DNA of 64,000 bases from Pictodentalium vernedei (taxonomy: Eukaryota > Mollusca > Scaphopoda > Dentaliida > Dentaliidae). A program made the translations under genes and the position numbers. Below, one piece after another: positions 34,346-44,404 of the stretch (its first letter is position 1; each line of letters begins with the position of its first letter). The notes beneath the pieces were generated by a model. It had not been told where the DNA came from and did not search any database. It was given only the letters and a program-made list of their open reading frames with translations. The stretch spans positions 34,352,484-34,416,483 of the forward strand of contig CM062291.1 of NCBI GenBank assembly GCA_031216915.1, given 5' to 3'.

Positions 34346-35250
34346 AGAAGTATATCGAGTTAGGTTTCAAGTTCGTCCAGTGTGACCCGGGTACACTGTT
34401 GAAAACAAGTAACTCTCACCTACCACTGCTCACCATGTCAGAAAATGTTGAGACCCCAGCTTTGGACCTACTCCTGTCATACTTATTCAAATGCAGTTCA
34501 ATTCGGTTTTATTTTGATATTTATCTGGATCAAAGAACGGCACACCACACCACACAAGGCGTATCTATTTACATTATATAAATATAAAGCTATACTATTT
34601 ATCTATCAAATACATAAATTCCACGAGAAAAACTTCCGACAGTCAAGCAATATGAGAATACAAGGGCCTCCCTATCTTCTATGTCCGCCGCCTGAGGTTG
34701 TGATATGCAGTTTTCGACTTGGAGCCAAATAATCCTTTTTGAAGACGCGTCACTTCAACGAGTCGGGTTTTAATCTTTGTGAAATTCTAAACATAGGGCA
34801 TATGTTGAAACTAAGGCCATGTAAAATAGAGATATATTTTTAGTATCAGATATATGATTACATTAGGCTTTTTGTTGGACAAGAGAATTTGAAGTTTTGG
34901 TCCCAGAGTTGGAGTCTGATACATAGGGGTAAATTACCAGATGAATTATGGGAAACAGTGGCTTCGAAAAATTGGCTATTTTTTTTAAATGTATTTTTTT
35001 ACACGGGTTTGTTACCAGACAGGTAACTAAAAAATGAAACGGAAACATATAATTTTTTTGCATTTTAGAAACAGGAGATGCTCTGTTCCAGGGGTAGGTA
35101 GGTGGAGTTGGTGGGAAAATTCTGCTTTTGAGGCTGCTGGGTGGTTGAAAATGAATGTTTCGGCATTTTTTCATGCAATTTTTCAGGTTAAAGTCTTGCT
35201 TTTGACAATAAATTATTCCTCCTACATTCAGATTGTTTATTTCTACTTTA
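34346..35250. other. Unannotated DNA
   Basis: No gene or bounded element recognised. The 162-codon minus frame at 34863-35351 runs into the SINE tail fragment and shows no domain. Confidence 0.45.
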
Positions 35251-35254
35251 AAAA

Positions 35255-35322
35255 AAAAACTGTCATGGTCATGATTAGCCATTGTGCAGAAATATGTGAC
35301 CTTAAACACCAATAAATAAATA
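35255..35322 (+). mobile_element. 5'-truncated SINE tail, type alpha
   Basis: CATGGTCATGATTAGCCATT then GTGCAGAAATATGTGACCTT and ACACCAATAAATAAATAG. Only the 3' tail is present, as expected from incomplete reverse transcription. Confidence 0.7.
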
Positions 35323-35454
35323 GTAAATAATACTATCTGATCATAATACATAGAAAAACCGAACTGAAACCGAGTTTTTTTTTTTCCTGTAACCGAACCA
35401 AAACCGAGTCTGAAAAATTAAATGCTCTCAGCACCAGTGTGTAATGGAGATGGA

Positions 35455-36811
35455 TTTATTTTTTTATTTATTATTTATTGGGGATTAACGATACTTTCGA
35501 CAGCCAGGATCACCTTTTGTCGGACAGTTTTACGGGTGGAGGAAACCGGAGTACCCGGAGCGAATCACCGAGCAATGGCGAGCAAACTGTCAAGACACCC
35601 CAACATACTAACTACACAAAAACAGGGTTAGCATTGGTTGAAGACAAGTGCACTATCGACGTATACGGTAGGCCTTAGCCATCGTACCCCCATGTGGGCA
35701 ATGGGGGTGAAGTGTCTTGCCTAAGGACACAACACGTTTGCCGCAGGTGGGATTCGAACTGAGGACCTCTAGGCTTGCAGCTTGCAACTCTACCCACAGG
35801 TGTTCGACATGAGCCAAAGATCATGGAAAATTGTGTATTTGAGGGTTTTTTGACGAATTATGTAATTTCCCATGACATGGTATAACAGAGAGTAAAGGTA
35901 CTGAACTTCCTGGCCGGGAAGATACCCACCTGCCTCATTCAAACTCACAGAAAACCCAAACACGTGAATTTGTGGCAGAGATATTGATGTCATCCGACAG
36001 TTAAGGCACTAAGCTTTACGTTGGTGTACCACTTGACCAACTAAAGGTTCTTCAACGCTAAATCCATCCGAAAAAATCTCGGGGAATAGTGACTTTTCTC
36101 AGGTCGGACAACGCTAAAGCCGGAGAATTGACTGGGACGATCAAAACAATTGATCAAATCTATCCTACGAAACAAACCATTTTCTTACGACGACTTCCGC
36201 TCTTTCTACAATTCACCACACTAATCATACAGGGCGGTATTGGGGCCTTGTGCCCTCTTGAACGTTATAAAATGTAAAATTTGTATTCACAGTTTACTTC
36301 AATGCAAAACGACTTTCCTTCAGTCGCCATGCTTCTTCGACACCGCATCGAATTTGACCTCGCCATCCCATTGGTTGCTAAATCAAAAATAAAATAAATG
36401 ACAATATTTACACGTGCGTTTGTTCTAAATATAGGGCAAAACAATACAAGACTGGCTTTAGCGTTGTCCGACCTTAGAAAAAGTGACTCTTCCCCGAGAT
36501 TTTTTCGGCTAGATTTAGCGTTGAAAAGCCTTTAGTTGGTCAAGTGGTACACCAACGTAAAGCTTAGTGCCTTAACTGTCGGATGACCTCAATATCTCTG
36601 CCACAAATTCACGTGTTTGGGTTTTCTGTGAGTTTAAATGAGGCAGGTGGATATCTTGCCGGCCAGGAAGTTCAGTACCTTTACTCTGTTATACTAGATC
36701 ATGGGAAATTACATAATTCGTCAAAAACCACTCAAATACACAATTTTTCATGATCTTTGGCTCATGTCGAACACCTGTGACTCTACCTACTGAGCCACCG
36801 CGCCCGAGAGC
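35455..36811 (-). mobile_element. SINE, tRNA-type head, tail type beta (S4), split by a DNA transposon
   Basis: On the minus strand the head (GCGCGGTGGCTCAGTAGGTA) lies at 36788-36811 and continues at 35786 downward with GGTCCTCAGTTCGAATCCCA (box B). Then come the shared body (GTGTCCTTAGGCAAGACACT; GGGTACTCCGGTTTCCTCC) and the beta tail (CTGGCTGTCGAAAGTATCGT...CAATAAATAATAAATA). The 985-bp insert at 35795-36779 duplicated ACTCTACC in the head. Confidence 0.85.
35795..36779. mobile_element. 985-bp long-TIR element with 8-bp target duplication
   Basis: It starts CACAGGTGTTCGACATGAGC and ends with the inverted copy. TIRs of about 327 bp (35795-36121 and 36453-36779, about 93% alike by eye) leave a centre of about 330 bp. 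ACTCTACC is duplicated exactly (35787-35794 and 36780-36787), and the interrupted SINE supplies the empty-site reading. An 8-bp duplication occurs in hAT and P elements, and long TIRs with 8-10 bp in Mutator-like elements; the ends do not clearly match any. No transposase reading frame. Confidence 0.9.
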
Positions 36812-36974
36812 ACAACATAGTTGAGATGAACCTTATTCATTTGTTACCTTGAGTTATGGTTTTTCTGACTGAATAGGCTTAGCAACTAATCCCCTAGAAT
36901 CCAAAGGGAAGTTAGACTGAACCCAATACAGACAGGGCTTTGTGGTGTGTGGTGTGTGTGGTGTTGTACAAACT

Positions 36975-37345
36975 CACAGTGTATAAACAGAAATCGTCGA
37001 AACCGGAAGTTGCGCGCTCTGAGGCGGGACGTTCCAATCGGAAAAGCCAAATCGCGAGGAGGTGCTGCACAATTTTCCTGATTTTAGCCTTGTATTATAA
37101 CTGGAAGAGGAGCATTTTAAACTCAAAAAGTAAGTAGACTAGTTATATTTTATTTCTAATGAAATTCAGGTCCGAATCTCTTGGCATTTGAGCTTAAAAC
37201 GCCAATTTTGTTCACTGCGCTCACGACAATGTTTACATTTTTGCGAACGAGAATCCGATTGATGATACAAACATACAAAATCAGCGACCCTTTAAGGTTA
37301 TTTTATTCTCGAAATTCCTAGATAATTCACTTTCCAGTCCATTGA
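36975..37345 (+). promoter_or_regulatory. Left TIR with promoter-like motifs and splice donor
   Basis: Inside the TIR lie CCGGAAGT (37003-37010, ETS/GABP-like), a GGCGGGAC stretch, CCAAT (37034-37038) and, about 90 bp further in, AAAAAGTAAGTAG with a consensus donor GTAAGT at 37130. The same set is retained in the other TIR despite more than 10% divergence. An inward-facing promoter and first non-coding exon is an inference. Confidence 0.4.
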
Positions 37346-37488
37346 ACCTTACATCGACGAACCTGGTTACTTTAAAATCGTACATCAGGCTAATTTCTGG
37401 GGTGCTGTCATCGCACAATCTGTCCGATCAATTGTCAAATGACTGTCCGAATAACTCAAATGTAACATTTGATATGTGCCTTATAATT

Positions 37489-37918
37489 TCATAGTTGGTT
37501 GTATCCTTTTTTACATGTAGGACACGTGAAACGAAATTGCTTTTCGTGAATTGATTTGAAATGCATTTTCAGACAATAGCTGCTGTAAAATGGTTTGCCA
37601 CACTGGTCACACAGCTGCACTGGTTTACTTTCTTTATTGTTGTTTGTATCTCTACAATGCACCAACTTTTGGTGGCGCCGTACACTTCTGAGTCTAGTTG
37701 ACGTATATGAACACAAATCACATCTGTGCACCGTCTCAAGAACATCAAAAGACTCGTCAATCCCTTCTACAGTTATGGAAGTATCCATTTCCTGAAATGA
37801 TTGGGAAATTTCGTCAAACCCATATTTTCCAATCCCTTTAGCACTCAATGTTGGCGTCCCAGTTTTGTGGCAGTGGGGGTTTTTTTTAACAGAGAAGCGT
37901 GTTAGGAAAGTAAATATC
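37489..37918 (-). CDS. C2H2 zinc-finger protein fragment (terminal exon?)
   Basis: The minus-strand frame is open from about 37918 to a TGA at 37489 (about 143 codons) and lacks an ATG at its 5' end, so it is probably an exon. It has two full C2H2 fingers: CDLCSYTSTRLRSVRRHQK ending H-x4-H, and CDQCGKPFYSSYCLKMHFK ending H-x4-H. A third finger start, CPTCKKGYNQL, is cut by the stop before its histidines. Such fingers usually bind DNA or RNA. The frame lies just inside the left TIR of the 2,969-bp element and points away from the right TIR, whose promoter-like motifs would face it. It could be a captured host exon or an element gene missing its 3' part. The zinc-finger call is firm; gene structure is not. 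Confidence 0.6.
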
Positions 37919-38028
37919 TATTTATAAGATCTAAGAAAGATGACGAGTTCGAATGGTGTTGAGAAAAACCCAGTAGAACATCATTTATATATTTTTTATG
38001 AAATAAAGCCATGGTTGTTTATCAGCAA

Positions 38029-38120
38029 TCACGACTTGATTTTACATGTTAATCAAGAAATAATTAGATTCCTCGACTAGGGATCTAATTATTTCTTGAC
38101 TAACATGTGAAACTAAGTCG
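38029..38120. repeat. Hairpin within the 2,969-bp element
   Basis: ACATGTTAATCAAGAAATAA...GATCC and complement flank a CTCGACTAG centre, with outer arms ACGACTTGATTTTAC/GAAACTAAGTCGT. It sits between the two candidate exons and may be a small MITE. Confidence 0.65.
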
Positions 38121-38337
38121 TCGCAACAACAACTAAAGCTTATTTCTGTTATTAAAAAAATCTATGTAAATAATTCTCTACTAATGCTAAGCTCTTGAGC
38201 TCCTTGTCAACGCAAAATTTTGATCGACAGAAATTTGCAATGGTGAAGAATTACTAGGCTAGATATTCCACGGTAAAGGATTAACATAGAAAATTTATGT
38301 CGATCGAAATTGTGTGTGAAGACGTAGCTCAACTTAC

Positions 38338-38453
38338 CGCTCAGAACTGATATGCGTGGTGGTATGTTGTATACTGGACCTGACCATAGACATTGCTGAT
38401 AGTATTCGCATCTCGATTCAATCAAATCTCGAAACCTATTCCATTCCTCTGGG
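38338..38453 (-). CDS. Candidate internal exon, unknown product
   Basis: On the minus strand a 116-nt open segment is bounded by a good acceptor (TTGTTTTCTGGCAG, AG at 38455-38454) and a consensus donor (GTAAGT beginning at 38337). It encodes PEEWNRFRDLIESRCEYYQ then QCLWSGPVYNIPPRISVLS. I recognise no domain. Orientation matches the zinc-finger frame about 420 bp further on, and the flanking donor/acceptor makes a spliced transcript reading inward from the right TIR plausible. Evidence is splice consensus only. Confidence 0.35.
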
Positions 38454-39572
38454 CTGCCAGAAAACAACAGTGTTTTCACTTCACCTTACCCATACCTTAT
38501 TTAAACAATCGCACTATAACACAGATCGAGTCTACCGAACATAAGAATTAAATGTCAAACCGTTGGTAGAAGTTTTCCATGCAAAACAAGCATCCCTAGT
38601 CCTACGGTGGCAATGATGCACCACCTTGCGTGGGAATCGATGTTAGTGGTTTAGATTCCGTACATAATACAATTGGGGCAGGATTTAATACGCGGCTGTC
38701 CATCGCCCCACCCCCCACCCCCACCCTCACCCCGCACTGAGACGTCACGTTTACTCACTTTTACATCCATTATTACCAATGGTTATCTCCCTGCAGTTGT
38801 CAAAGGTTAAGCAATTTTAATTTTGATGGCCAGGGCTTCTTGAACTCTGCCAATCAAAATATAAACTGTTGAATCGTTGACAATTTAAGAAGATTTAAGT
38901 AAAGATTTGGACATTTGAGATTTTAACCTCAGAGAGAAGAAGTTAAACGGGTAAAACAATGAAAGGTTAAGTTTCCGAGAATCACAATATGACTTCCTGT
39001 CTTCAGCGAGAGAGGTTGCTTGACGCAGCAAATTGATTCATGGAAAGTCACAGTCTCTGCGTGGACACTACATCCCATATGCTTTGATAGACCAAACGTC
39101 TTGTCTTTCAGGTGAGCAAGTTGTGTGAACTTTTCCTTCCAGGCAGTTTTCTTATGTAAAACGAAGTACATTGACTCACCAAGCGAGCAATGATATTACT
39201 CACATGTTTTATATTCATGTATTGGGTCGACATGAATATAACCAAGGAGTAAAAATACTCAATAGAGGCCCATTTTTAATCGTGCAATGTGTATCTATTG
39301 TTGCAGCCCCACCTCTTGCATGGTGTAACGTGTCTCGTTAGTATAGCAAGGAATTTGCTGGTGATTATACGGCTTACGTTTATCACATGTCCATAGCATT
39401 AACAATTCCCGATACAACAGCGCGCAGTTAGTTGGACAAAAAGTCCACAGTTGATCGGACAGTTCAAAAACGTCCACGCTTGCAATTGGTCGGACAGTTA
39501 GGCCGAATACACCGTCTCGCATATTGGTCCTGTTTACGATTCTTCTGTTACATGATTTCCGTATGAGGGTAT

Positions 39573-39943
39573 GTTTCGACTGGAAAGTGAATAATCTGGA
39601 AATTTGGAGAGTAAAATGCCCATAAAGCGCCGCCTATTTTGTATGTTTGTATCATCAATCAGATTTTCGTTCGCAAGAAATGTAAACTTTGTCGTGAGCG
39701 CGGTGAACAAAATTGACATTCAAACACAAATGACAAGAGATTCGGACAGGAATTCACACCAGAAATAACATATAACTATTCCACTTACTGTTTGAATTGA
39801 ATATACTCCTCTTCCAATTACAAAACAAGTCTAAATGCAGGAAAATTGTGAAGCACGTCCTCGCGATTTGGCTTTTCCGATTGGAACGTCCCGCCTCAGA
39901 GCGCACAACTTCCGGTTTCGACGATTTCTGTTTATACCCTGTG
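39573..39943 (-). promoter_or_regulatory. Right TIR with promoter-like motifs and splice donor
   Basis: On the minus strand: CCGGAAGT (39915-39908), CCAAT (39884-39880) and GTAAGT (39788-39783), at the same relative places as in the left TIR. Transcription from here would run into the candidate exons at 38338-38453 and 37489-37918. Promoter activity is inferred from motifs alone. Confidence 0.4.
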
Positions 39944-40354
39944 AAACTAATGCGGATTGTTTCCAAGTTAAGGAGCATGGAATGTTATTTCCTATCGGTT
40001 CTTAACACTTAGAAAAACCGAACCGAAACCGAGTTTTTTTCCCGGAATAAACCGGAACTGAAAAATCAAAACCGCGCAGCTCCATTTGGTGGAAATTCTT
40101 TCAAGATGGAAGCAGCATGCCGTTCTTTTCATATGCGTATACCATATGCGATTTTTTCCGTAGATACAACGGTGATTGCCCTCCAAATGTATTGGTATAT
40201 CAGAGGACTTTGGAACACGACAGTGATGCACCATGGGATTTTATTTCAAGGGGCAGACAACTGGTCAAAATGAAGAGAAGGCATCGCACGTATTACAATC
40301 GCGTTTACACCTCATATTTTAATGTCAATTGTCGAGGGTTAACATAATTCGTCC

Positions 40355-40425
40355 CCTGAGTTCCAAGGTGTTCTATGTGCCAGTAGGCACATAGAACACA
40401 TTGGAACTCACGGGACAATATGTCT
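40355..40425. repeat. Hairpin (GAGTTCCAA family)
   Basis: GAGTTCCAAGGTGTTCTATG pairs with CATAGAACACATTGGAACTC around GCCAGTAGGC. A close relative with GTGCCTACTGGCAC centre lies at 42812-42895, so this is a repeated palindrome, outer context CGTCCC...GGGACRA. Confidence 0.7.
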
Positions 40426-40445
40426 CACTCTCAAAAGGTACCTGA

Positions 40446-41034
40446 CTTTCGTGCCATGTTGACAATGAACTAGCTATAACCGGACGCGAGTATCTCAATA
40501 TCAAGTCTCCGTGAAATTTTGACCAATGAATGTGAGCCATAACCAAAAGTGATCATCTCAATAGCAGGCATCCGTGAAATGTTGACCAATGAACGTAAGC
40601 CAAAACTGAAAATGAGAGTCTCAATATCAGTCCCCCCATGAAATTTCGACCAATGAATGCGAGCCAAAATTGAAAGTGGGTATCTCAGTATCAGGCCTCC
40701 ATGAAATGTTGACTAATGAACGTGAGCCAAAACTAAAAGTGGATATCTGAATATCGGGCATCTCTGAAATATTAACCAATGAACGTGAGTCGTAACTGAA
40801 AGTGAGTATCTCAATCAGACCACAGTGAAATGTTGACCAATAAATCGAGCCATGACTAAAAGTGTATCTCTCAATATAAGACAAGGCCTCTGTGAGATGT
40901 TGGCCAATGAACGTGAGCTAAAACTGAAAATGAGTATCTTAACATCAGACCGCCATGAAATTTTGACGAATGTACACGAAACAAAACTGAAAATGGGTAT
41001 TTCAATATCAGGCCTTAGTGAAATGTTGACCAAT
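40446..41034. repeat. ~62-bp minisatellite, ~9 units
   Basis: Diverged units of GTGAAATGTTGACCAATGAA, CGTGAGCCAAAACTGAAAGT and GTATCTCAATATCAGGCCTC. The array is interrupted by SINE S7, resumes at 41409-41455, and a second block lies at 42098-42330. Minus-strand frames with SRSLVNIS repeats are satellite translations. Confidence 0.8.
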
Positions 41035-41407
41035 TTTATTTATTTATTTATTACGGTTTAACGAAACTTTAACAGCCAAGGTCATATCGTGTCGGTGACA
41101 GTTTTTCGGGTGGAGGAAGCCGGAGTACCTGGAGAGAACTACCGAGCGACGACGAGCAGCTGCCAGCTTCCCAACATCGTAACTCCGCACTGCAGCACAG
41201 ACAGGGTTAGATTGGTTGAAGACATGCGCACCATCGACGTGCAGAACGCCCTAATACACTGTGCCATCGTGCCCCCATGTGGACATTCGGGGTTAAGTGC
41301 CTTGTCCAATGACACAACGCGAGAGTCCGAATCGATCGCTCAGACGGTCACCCATCCATGGATTAGCCGGGCTCGACGTTGCTTAACTTCAATGATCTGT
41401 CGAGAAT
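41035..41407 (-). mobile_element. SINE, 5S-type head, tail type beta (S7)
   Basis: Exact 14-bp target duplication AAATGTTGACCAAT (41021-41034, 41408-41421). The 5' end on the minus strand starts GATTCTCGACAGATCATTGA, then AGTTAAGCAACGTCGAGCCC and GGATGGGTGACCGTC, matching the 5S rRNA internal promoter region, so it is slightly 5'-truncated. Body core GGTACTCCGGCTTCCTCC; beta tail with CACGATATGACCTTGGCTGT and AATAAATAAATAAA. Confidence 0.92.
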
Positions 41408-41455
41408 CAAATGTTGACCAATGAACGTGAGCCAAAACTGAAAGTGGATATTTTA

Positions 41456-42008
41456 ATTTATACCATGATTATTTATTCTACTATATATAAATAACCTATG
41501 ACATAAATTTTAGCTTTACACACCAACCGTAGTGAACACGCCAGCAATGGGATTTCACTAGATAAAATTTACACCTACAGTAGAACTACATCCAAGTTGA
41601 CCTTTGGTGACCTCGACCTGAATGCAAACTTGTCTAAATTTATCGCTCATCGCCTCGCGAAGAGTGAAATGATAGCGGCATTTATTTATTACGTTTTTAA
41701 ATCAGTTTACCTCATAAGATACCAAAAATTAACAAACATGCGTTGTCTCGTGTTAATTAAGCATCCATAACTCGAAAGAGTATGTTATTATGTTATTAAA
41801 ATGAAAAAGGCCCCGTGATTTGCGCATTTCTTTTTCCATTTCGTTTCGGTGATAAAATTGACAGCGGGAGTACCGCCCACCGGTACCCATGTAAACAAAA
41901 GCAGATTCGCACGTATGTACGTCCATTGCTCAGTAAAATTCTGGTAGAATCGAGAAAATGTAATAGCGACTCGTAATAGTCTGACGATCATGGTATACAT
42001 GTGAATAA
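41456..42008. other. Unannotated DNA between minisatellite blocks
   Basis: No gene or bounded element recognised. Confidence 0.45.
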
Positions 42009-42090
42009 AATATACCCATAGTAGCTTGGTGTACCAAATGTTCACCACTCATGGTGAACATTTGGTACACCAAGCTACTATGGGTATATT
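42009..42090. repeat. Perfect 39-bp hairpin with 4-nt loop
   Basis: 42009-42047 and 42052-42090 are exact inverted complements (AATATACCCATAGTAGCTTG... and its complement) around CTCA. No mismatch is present, so the structure is young or maintained. No outer TIR or target duplication found. Confidence 0.9.
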
Positions 42091-42097
42091 CTATATA

Positions 42098-42335
42098 TAA
42101 GGCATCTATGAACTATTAACCAATGGTCGCTAGTCGTAACTGTAAGTGAGTATCTTAATACCAGGCCTTGCTGAAATGTTGACCAATGAAAGCGAGCCGT
42201 AACTAAAAGTGTGTATCTCATTATCAGATAAGGCCTCTGTGAAATGTTGACTAAAGAACGTGAGCTATAACCGAACGAGAGTATCTCAACATTAGGCCTT
42301 CGCAAAATGTTAACCAATGAACATGAGCCAAGATT
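42098..42335. repeat. ~62-bp minisatellite, second block
   Basis: Four diverged units of the 40446-41034 repeat (TGAAATGTTGACCAATGAAA; GTAACTAAAAGTGTGTATCT). Confidence 0.75.
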
Positions 42336-42811
42336 ATTTGGAAAAAAAGTCAGGGTGAAAAATCCGTAAAATATATTCACCACCAGTTACCGTAACACCT
42401 CGTTTATTTTCTGCTCTTTTGTGGGCAGAGATCTTCACTGTTCAGTTTGCTTGGCTGATTACCCGGTAATCAGAGAAATGAGTAATAGGAAACGACCGAA
42501 ATATAGAAGTGAGTCCGTTTGGATTTTTTAATTTTTTTTTTGTGTAATTGAAGACGTTTGGTGTAAACACACCCGGCAAATCATAAACATGTTTATCATA
42601 CCACATCAAATGAAGCAACCATAAATATGATTAAAATGGAATTACAACTTGTTTATGCATTATATTTGTAAACATGTTAAGAGTATGCAGGCTTGGCATT
42701 CTTTAGGAGTGTAGGAGTGCTGCACGCCTAAAAGAAATTGAGGAAGGCAATTTTTGCACCCCATGATTTTCTGGAATGCCAAACCTGTTTGGGACTGCCT
42801 TTAAAATCTAT
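42336..42811. other. Unannotated DNA
   Basis: No gene recognised. GGCTTGGCATTCTTTAGG...CCTAAAAGAA...TGGAATGCCAAACC (about 42691-42786) forms a loose inverted repeat. Confidence 0.45.
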
Positions 42812-42895
42812 AATCATTTCGTCCTACCGAGTTCCAATGCGTTCTCTGTGCCTACTGGCACAGAGAACACATTGGAACTCAGGGGACGATTTGTC
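42812..42895. repeat. Hairpin (GAGTTCCAA family), second copy
   Basis: GAGTTCCAATGCGTTCTCTG and CAGAGAACACATTGGAACTC flank TGCCTACTGGCA, with CGTCC/GGGACGA outside. Homologous to 40355-40425. Confidence 0.7.
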
Positions 42896-43483
42896 AATAT
42901 TGCATTGATTCGCAATAATTCATGACCCATTCTATGTCGCATTTCGATACATTTTGAGTGTAGAAGACAGTCACATAAGAAGTGAATGCAACATTCTGAA
43001 TAATGAAAAGATGTGTGTGCCAATTTTTCCACTATGTAGCTGAATGTAGTACAATTTTTCAGTCACGTGACAATATTAATACCTTGAAGTGAATATAACC
43101 AAAATAGCATACAAGTTTTTGCATTGAAAATTTCAGGTACAATTGCACTCCCAAGCAATCTGAGGAGGGCAACTGTTACTGGTTTGCACTCCTTGATTTT
43201 CTAGATTGCCAGGCTTGAGTATGAGTGAGTTTGACTGTAATATTTCATATTGGATATTAATAATACACGGGGTTTTCGGATTTGTAAGGACTGGTATCTC
43301 GCAGGACTAGTTCGCTTTAATGATTTAACATAACTCTTAAAATGACAGTTGTCTTCCCCCTTTCAAAATGAATATTACTAAGGCAATTTTATACACCTCC
43401 CCCAAAGGTCAAACCCGTAGGAACATTAGCGGTGTGGCGAAACAGTACATACAATGGTGCAGGCACTGACCAGGGGCAACATA

Positions 43484-44404
43484 AGTTACGGGACGTTTAG
43501 TTAGCGGATACGATGCGCAGGGTCGTGGCGATGGGGGAGAGGGGGGGGGGGGTATCCCCCGCCCAATCCTGGCCCAAATTTTCTATAGTTGGACATTCGG
43601 AGGGCAAGTCACGAGTAGTTGGAAATGCCATCTATCTGGATTTTTGAGCTGCTTTGGCGATGCTGATGCTTCCTTTACTTCCCAAAATTTCAACTCGGTT
43701 TCAAATCGGCAAAAATTCCAACTCGGTTTCAAATCGGCGAAAATTCCAACAGTCACTATTTACAACTATAGTATACGCAATATCGAGCTTCAAAAAGTAT
43801 GCATGATGTCAATCGGCACGAAATTTCTATAGTACGTTTACTTATCGTGATAAAAAGAAATCCTCGAAATGCACTTCAAGAAAATCACATCATGTAAAAT
43901 CGTTATCCTGAGTTAATTCCATCATTCACAGTTACAAAATGATGAATTATCAAAAATTGATCATTCCTGCATAAGATCTGATTTAATGTTAGGACAGCGT
44001 GAAATGTTCAAAGTTCTAAGATTGAGCATATTTGTTCAGCACATATTCAGTTCCCAGAATAATACCAAATAATAATAACCTGATAATTCTATCATAAATG
44101 TGTTGGCATTTCAGTTACTAGAATCAATTTTATGCCCCCTTTCATGGCTTCATTTTCAAAATTTTTCTCGGTAGTGAATTTCCAACTACGGGAAGAGACC
44201 GGGAGAGGGGGTCCCCCTCCAGGCCCCTCCCCTAGTTGGAAATTCACTACCCTACACCCCCCAATCGGAAACCTCTAGCCACGTCCCTGACAGTGCGAGA
44301 CGAGGCGAAGTGAGAACGATATTTGGCGAGACTTTAGCCGAGCCTAATATTGTGCTCGCTGAGACTCGTGTGACAACGTGTCCACCAACTAAACGTCCCG
44401 TAAC
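43484..44404. mobile_element. TIR element (GTTACGGGACGTTTAGTT ends) carrying a hAT copy
   Basis: GTTACGGGACGTTTAGTTAG at the left and the complement of GTTACGGGACGTTTAGTTGG at the right, with weaker similarity further in. The centre is the nested hAT-type element, so the host element was only about 150 bp plus. No certain target duplication. Confidence 0.6.
43518..44289. mobile_element. hAT-type non-autonomous element (copy 2, without MITE)
   Basis: Starts CAGGGTCGTGGCGATGGG and ends with the complement of CAGGGACGTGGCTAGAGG. Flanks ACGATGCG and ACAGTGCG match at 6 of 8. It is colinear with 17363-18327 but lacks the family A MITE. The matching site reads CCATCATTCACAGTTAC here against CCACCATTAA-[MITE]-TTAACAGTTAC there. 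Confidence 0.7.

Larger units (their letters stand above)
36975..39943. mobile_element. 2,969-bp long-TIR element, CACAGTG end, 5-bp target duplication
   Basis: The left end is CACAGTGTATAAACAGAAAT; the right end is the complement of CACAGGGTATAAACAGAAAT. AAACT is repeated on each side (36970-36974 and 39944-39948). TIRs are about 370 bp and about 85-88% alike. CACWRTG-type ends with a 5-bp duplication are known for Transib and RAG-related transposons, whose signal heptamer is CACAGTG. I see no RAG1/Transib transposase in the interior, so the assignment rests on ends and duplication only. The interior has a C2H2 zinc-finger frame, a candidate exon and a hairpin. Confidence 0.7.

Noticed and set aside
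34863..35351. 162-codon minus-strand frame
   Set aside because: No recognisable domain and it includes an inverted SINE tail; not supportable as a gene.
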